From Clostridium chrysemydis (lineage in GTDB: Bacteria > Bacillota > Clostridia > Clostridiales > Clostridiaceae): a stretch of 64,000 nucleotides of DNA. Both the position numbers and the translations under genes were made by a program. This document shows, piece after piece, positions 62,949-64,000 of this stretch (position 1 is the stretch's first letter; every line of letters starts with the position of its first letter). The notes under the pieces are model-generated. The model did no database searches, was not told the DNA's origin, and saw only the letters and a program-made list of their open reading frames with translations. The DNA lies in NCBI RefSeq assembly GCF_015234215.1, contig NZ_JADEKP010000001.1, forward strand, positions 1-64,000, read 5' to 3'.

Positions 62949-63596
62949 ATGAAAAAGATACTATCTTTAATTTTGATTATGTCTATGTTTATTTTAGTAG
63001 GGTGTGGTGAAAAAAAGGATGCGAGTCCTAAGGAAGAAGGAGCTCAAACTACAGAACAAACTAGTAGTGATGAAAAAGAAAAGCCTAAAGAAGAAATAAA
63101 AGAAAATGAAAATAAAGATAAGACAAATGATAATACAGTAAAAGAAAAGGAAGATAGTAATGGTTCTAAAACTGAAGTAACTGATAAAAAAGACCCTGAA
63201 GAAAGCAAAGTAAAAACTTTAAATGTAAATATGTACTTTTATGACGTTGTAAATGATAAATGGGTAAAAGAAAAAACTAAGGTTAAATCAGATAGAATTA
63301 AAGACCTAGTAATAGAAGTAAGAAATAACAAAAAAAGCGGTATTCCTAAAAAAACTAAAGTTTATAGCGTAACTATAAAAGATAAAATAGCAACAGTAGA
63401 TTTAGGCCGTGAATTTTTAGACCCCCAAACAAACTCTTCAGCAGGGGCAACAGCTAAAGTATATTCTATAGTAAACACTTTATGCTTAAATAAGAATTTA
63501 GGAATAGACGGCGTTATGTTTTTAATAGATGGAAAAAAATCAGAAACTATAGGACCTATAGATAACACTAGAGTATTAAAACCTATGGGTGTTTAA
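62949..63596 (+). CDS. GerMN-domain lipoprotein
   Basis: 215 residues. Lipobox LVGC with Cys19, a Lys/Glu/Asp/Asn-rich linker (about 25-95), and a C-terminal GerMN (sporulation/germination) domain: LNVNMYFYDVVNDKWVKEK, YSVTIKDKIATVDLGREFLDPQTNSSAGATAKVYSIVNTLC, GIDGVMFLIDGKKSETIGPIDNTRVLKPMGV. Surface lipoprotein, probable role in spore or wall function. Confidence 0.88.
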   Translation: MKKILSLILIMSMFILVGCGEKKDASPKEEGAQTTEQTSSDEKEKPKEEIKENENKDKTNDNTVKEKEDSNGSKTEVTDKKDPEESKVKTLNVNMYFYDVVNDKWVKEKTKVKSDRIKDLVIEVRNNKKSGIPKKTKVYSVTIKDKIATVDLGREFLDPQTNSSAGATAKVYSIVNTLCLNKNLGIDGVMFLIDGKKSETIGPIDNTRVLKPMGV

Positions 63597-63602
63597 GATA
63601 TT

Positions 63603-63638
63603 AAAAGTCAGCAAATTAATTGCTGACTTTTAACTTTT
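63603..63638 (+). terminator. Terminator of the GerMN lipoprotein gene
   Basis: AAAAGTCAGCAA pairs with TTGCTGACTTTT, with a following CTTTTT. Confidence 0.85.
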
Positions 63639-63740
63639 TATGAATTATAAGTAGATGCATTCAAAATCGTTAGTATAAGGGCGATAATATAAGTGGAAAA
63701 AAATGCTTTAAAATAAAAACAAAGGAAATAGGGGGAACAA

Positions 63741-64000
63741 ATGAAACGTAAAAAAATAATTAGTATAATACTAGCTTCAGTTATGATTGCATCGGTTATT
63801 ACAGGGTGCGGAAAGGATAAAGAAGCTGCAGTCCCAAATGATGTAAAAAGTGCAGAAGTTCAAAATGAAGTTAATTTAGATCAGAAAAAAGATGAAACTA
63901 AAAAAGATACAGATAAGAAAAATAACGAAGTAAATGTATCATCTGAAAAATCGGAAAGTAATGAGAAAACTAAAATTTATAAAGAACCGGCATTAGAAGT
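63741..64000 (+). CDS. Lipoprotein, cut by the window end
   Basis: First 86 residues of a lipoprotein (lipobox ITGC, Cys23) followed by a Lys/Asp/Glu/Asn-rich linker similar to that of the preceding GerMN lipoprotein. ATG 63741 has a strong site (AGGGGG). The C-terminal domain lies beyond 64000, so a tandem GerMN paralogue is likely but not visible. Confidence 0.75.
   Translation, partial: MKRKKIISIILASVMIASVITGCGKDKEAAVPNDVKSAEVQNEVNLDQKKDETKKDTDKKNNEVNVSSEKSESNEKTKIYKEPALE

Overview
The window is AT-rich DNA from a low-GC Gram-positive anaerobe, most likely a Clostridium sensu stricto (Clostridiaceae). The signs are strong GGAGG ribosome binding sites, compact operons with hairpin/T-run terminators, two oxygen-sensitive glycyl-radical systems, an anaerobic sulfatase-maturing enzyme and GerMN-type lipoproteins. 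The species cannot be fixed from the sequence alone.

Region 1 (1-8.7 kb) is mostly housekeeping: a secreted-type-free amidohydrolase (minus), an FMN riboswitch driving the riboflavin transporter ribU, a YjjI/YjjW glycyl-radical enzyme pair of unknown substrate, a minus-strand rimI-tsaB-tsaE operon, an orphan ZnuA-like binding protein that has lost a metal-ligand motif, tRNA-Trp and a small membrane protein.

Region 2 (8.7-30.8 kb) is a glycosaminoglycan (GAG) utilisation island. A LevR-type sigma-54 activator sits between a divergent GH35 beta-galactosidase and an anaerobic sulfatase-maturing enzyme. Then come a mannose-family PTS (IIC, IID, IIB, with IIA 4.6 kb further on), a heparinase II/III-like lyase, a Cys-type sulfatase, a TSUP anion exporter, a GH88 unsaturated glucuronyl hydrolase, kduI, kduD, KDPG aldolase, KDG kinase and galK-galT-galM. 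Sugar fragments would enter by the PTS, be desulfated and cut inside the cell, and feed uronate into pyruvate plus glyceraldehyde-3-phosphate and galactose into the Leloir pathway. Five sigma-54 (-24/-12) promoters can be read directly, three of them with an identical upstream decamer TAGTGTCATA, so the island looks like one activator-controlled regulon.

Region 3 (30.8-43.7 kb) holds two coiled-coil membrane proteins, a universal stress protein, a ribose operon (rbsK-rbsD-rbsA-rbsC-rbsB plus a LacI-type regulator) with a perfect palindromic operator, an M42 aminopeptidase, and a set of small envelope or coiled-coil proteins.

Region 4 (43.8-60.5 kb) is a complete glycyl-radical bacterial microcompartment locus for choline. 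The large enzyme carries every CutC diagnostic residue at a constant +2 offset. Around it are CutD, four BMC-H shell proteins (one with a long acidic tail), a permuted EutS-like shell protein, a GrpU-like Fe-S shell protein, an EutN vertex protein, CoA-acylating aldehyde dehydrogenase, PduL phosphotransacylase, EutP/EutQ/EutJ/EutT-like accessory proteins, an alcohol dehydrogenase, a MerR regulator and a putative permease. A second aldehyde dehydrogenase has Ser in place of the catalytic Cys and looks like a pseudoenzyme still equipped for encapsulation. The main operon has a promoter with a 20-bp spacer, as expected for MerR control.

Region 5 (60.5-64 kb) has a convergent chemoreceptor and two consecutive GerMN-type or related lipoproteins, the last cut by the window end.
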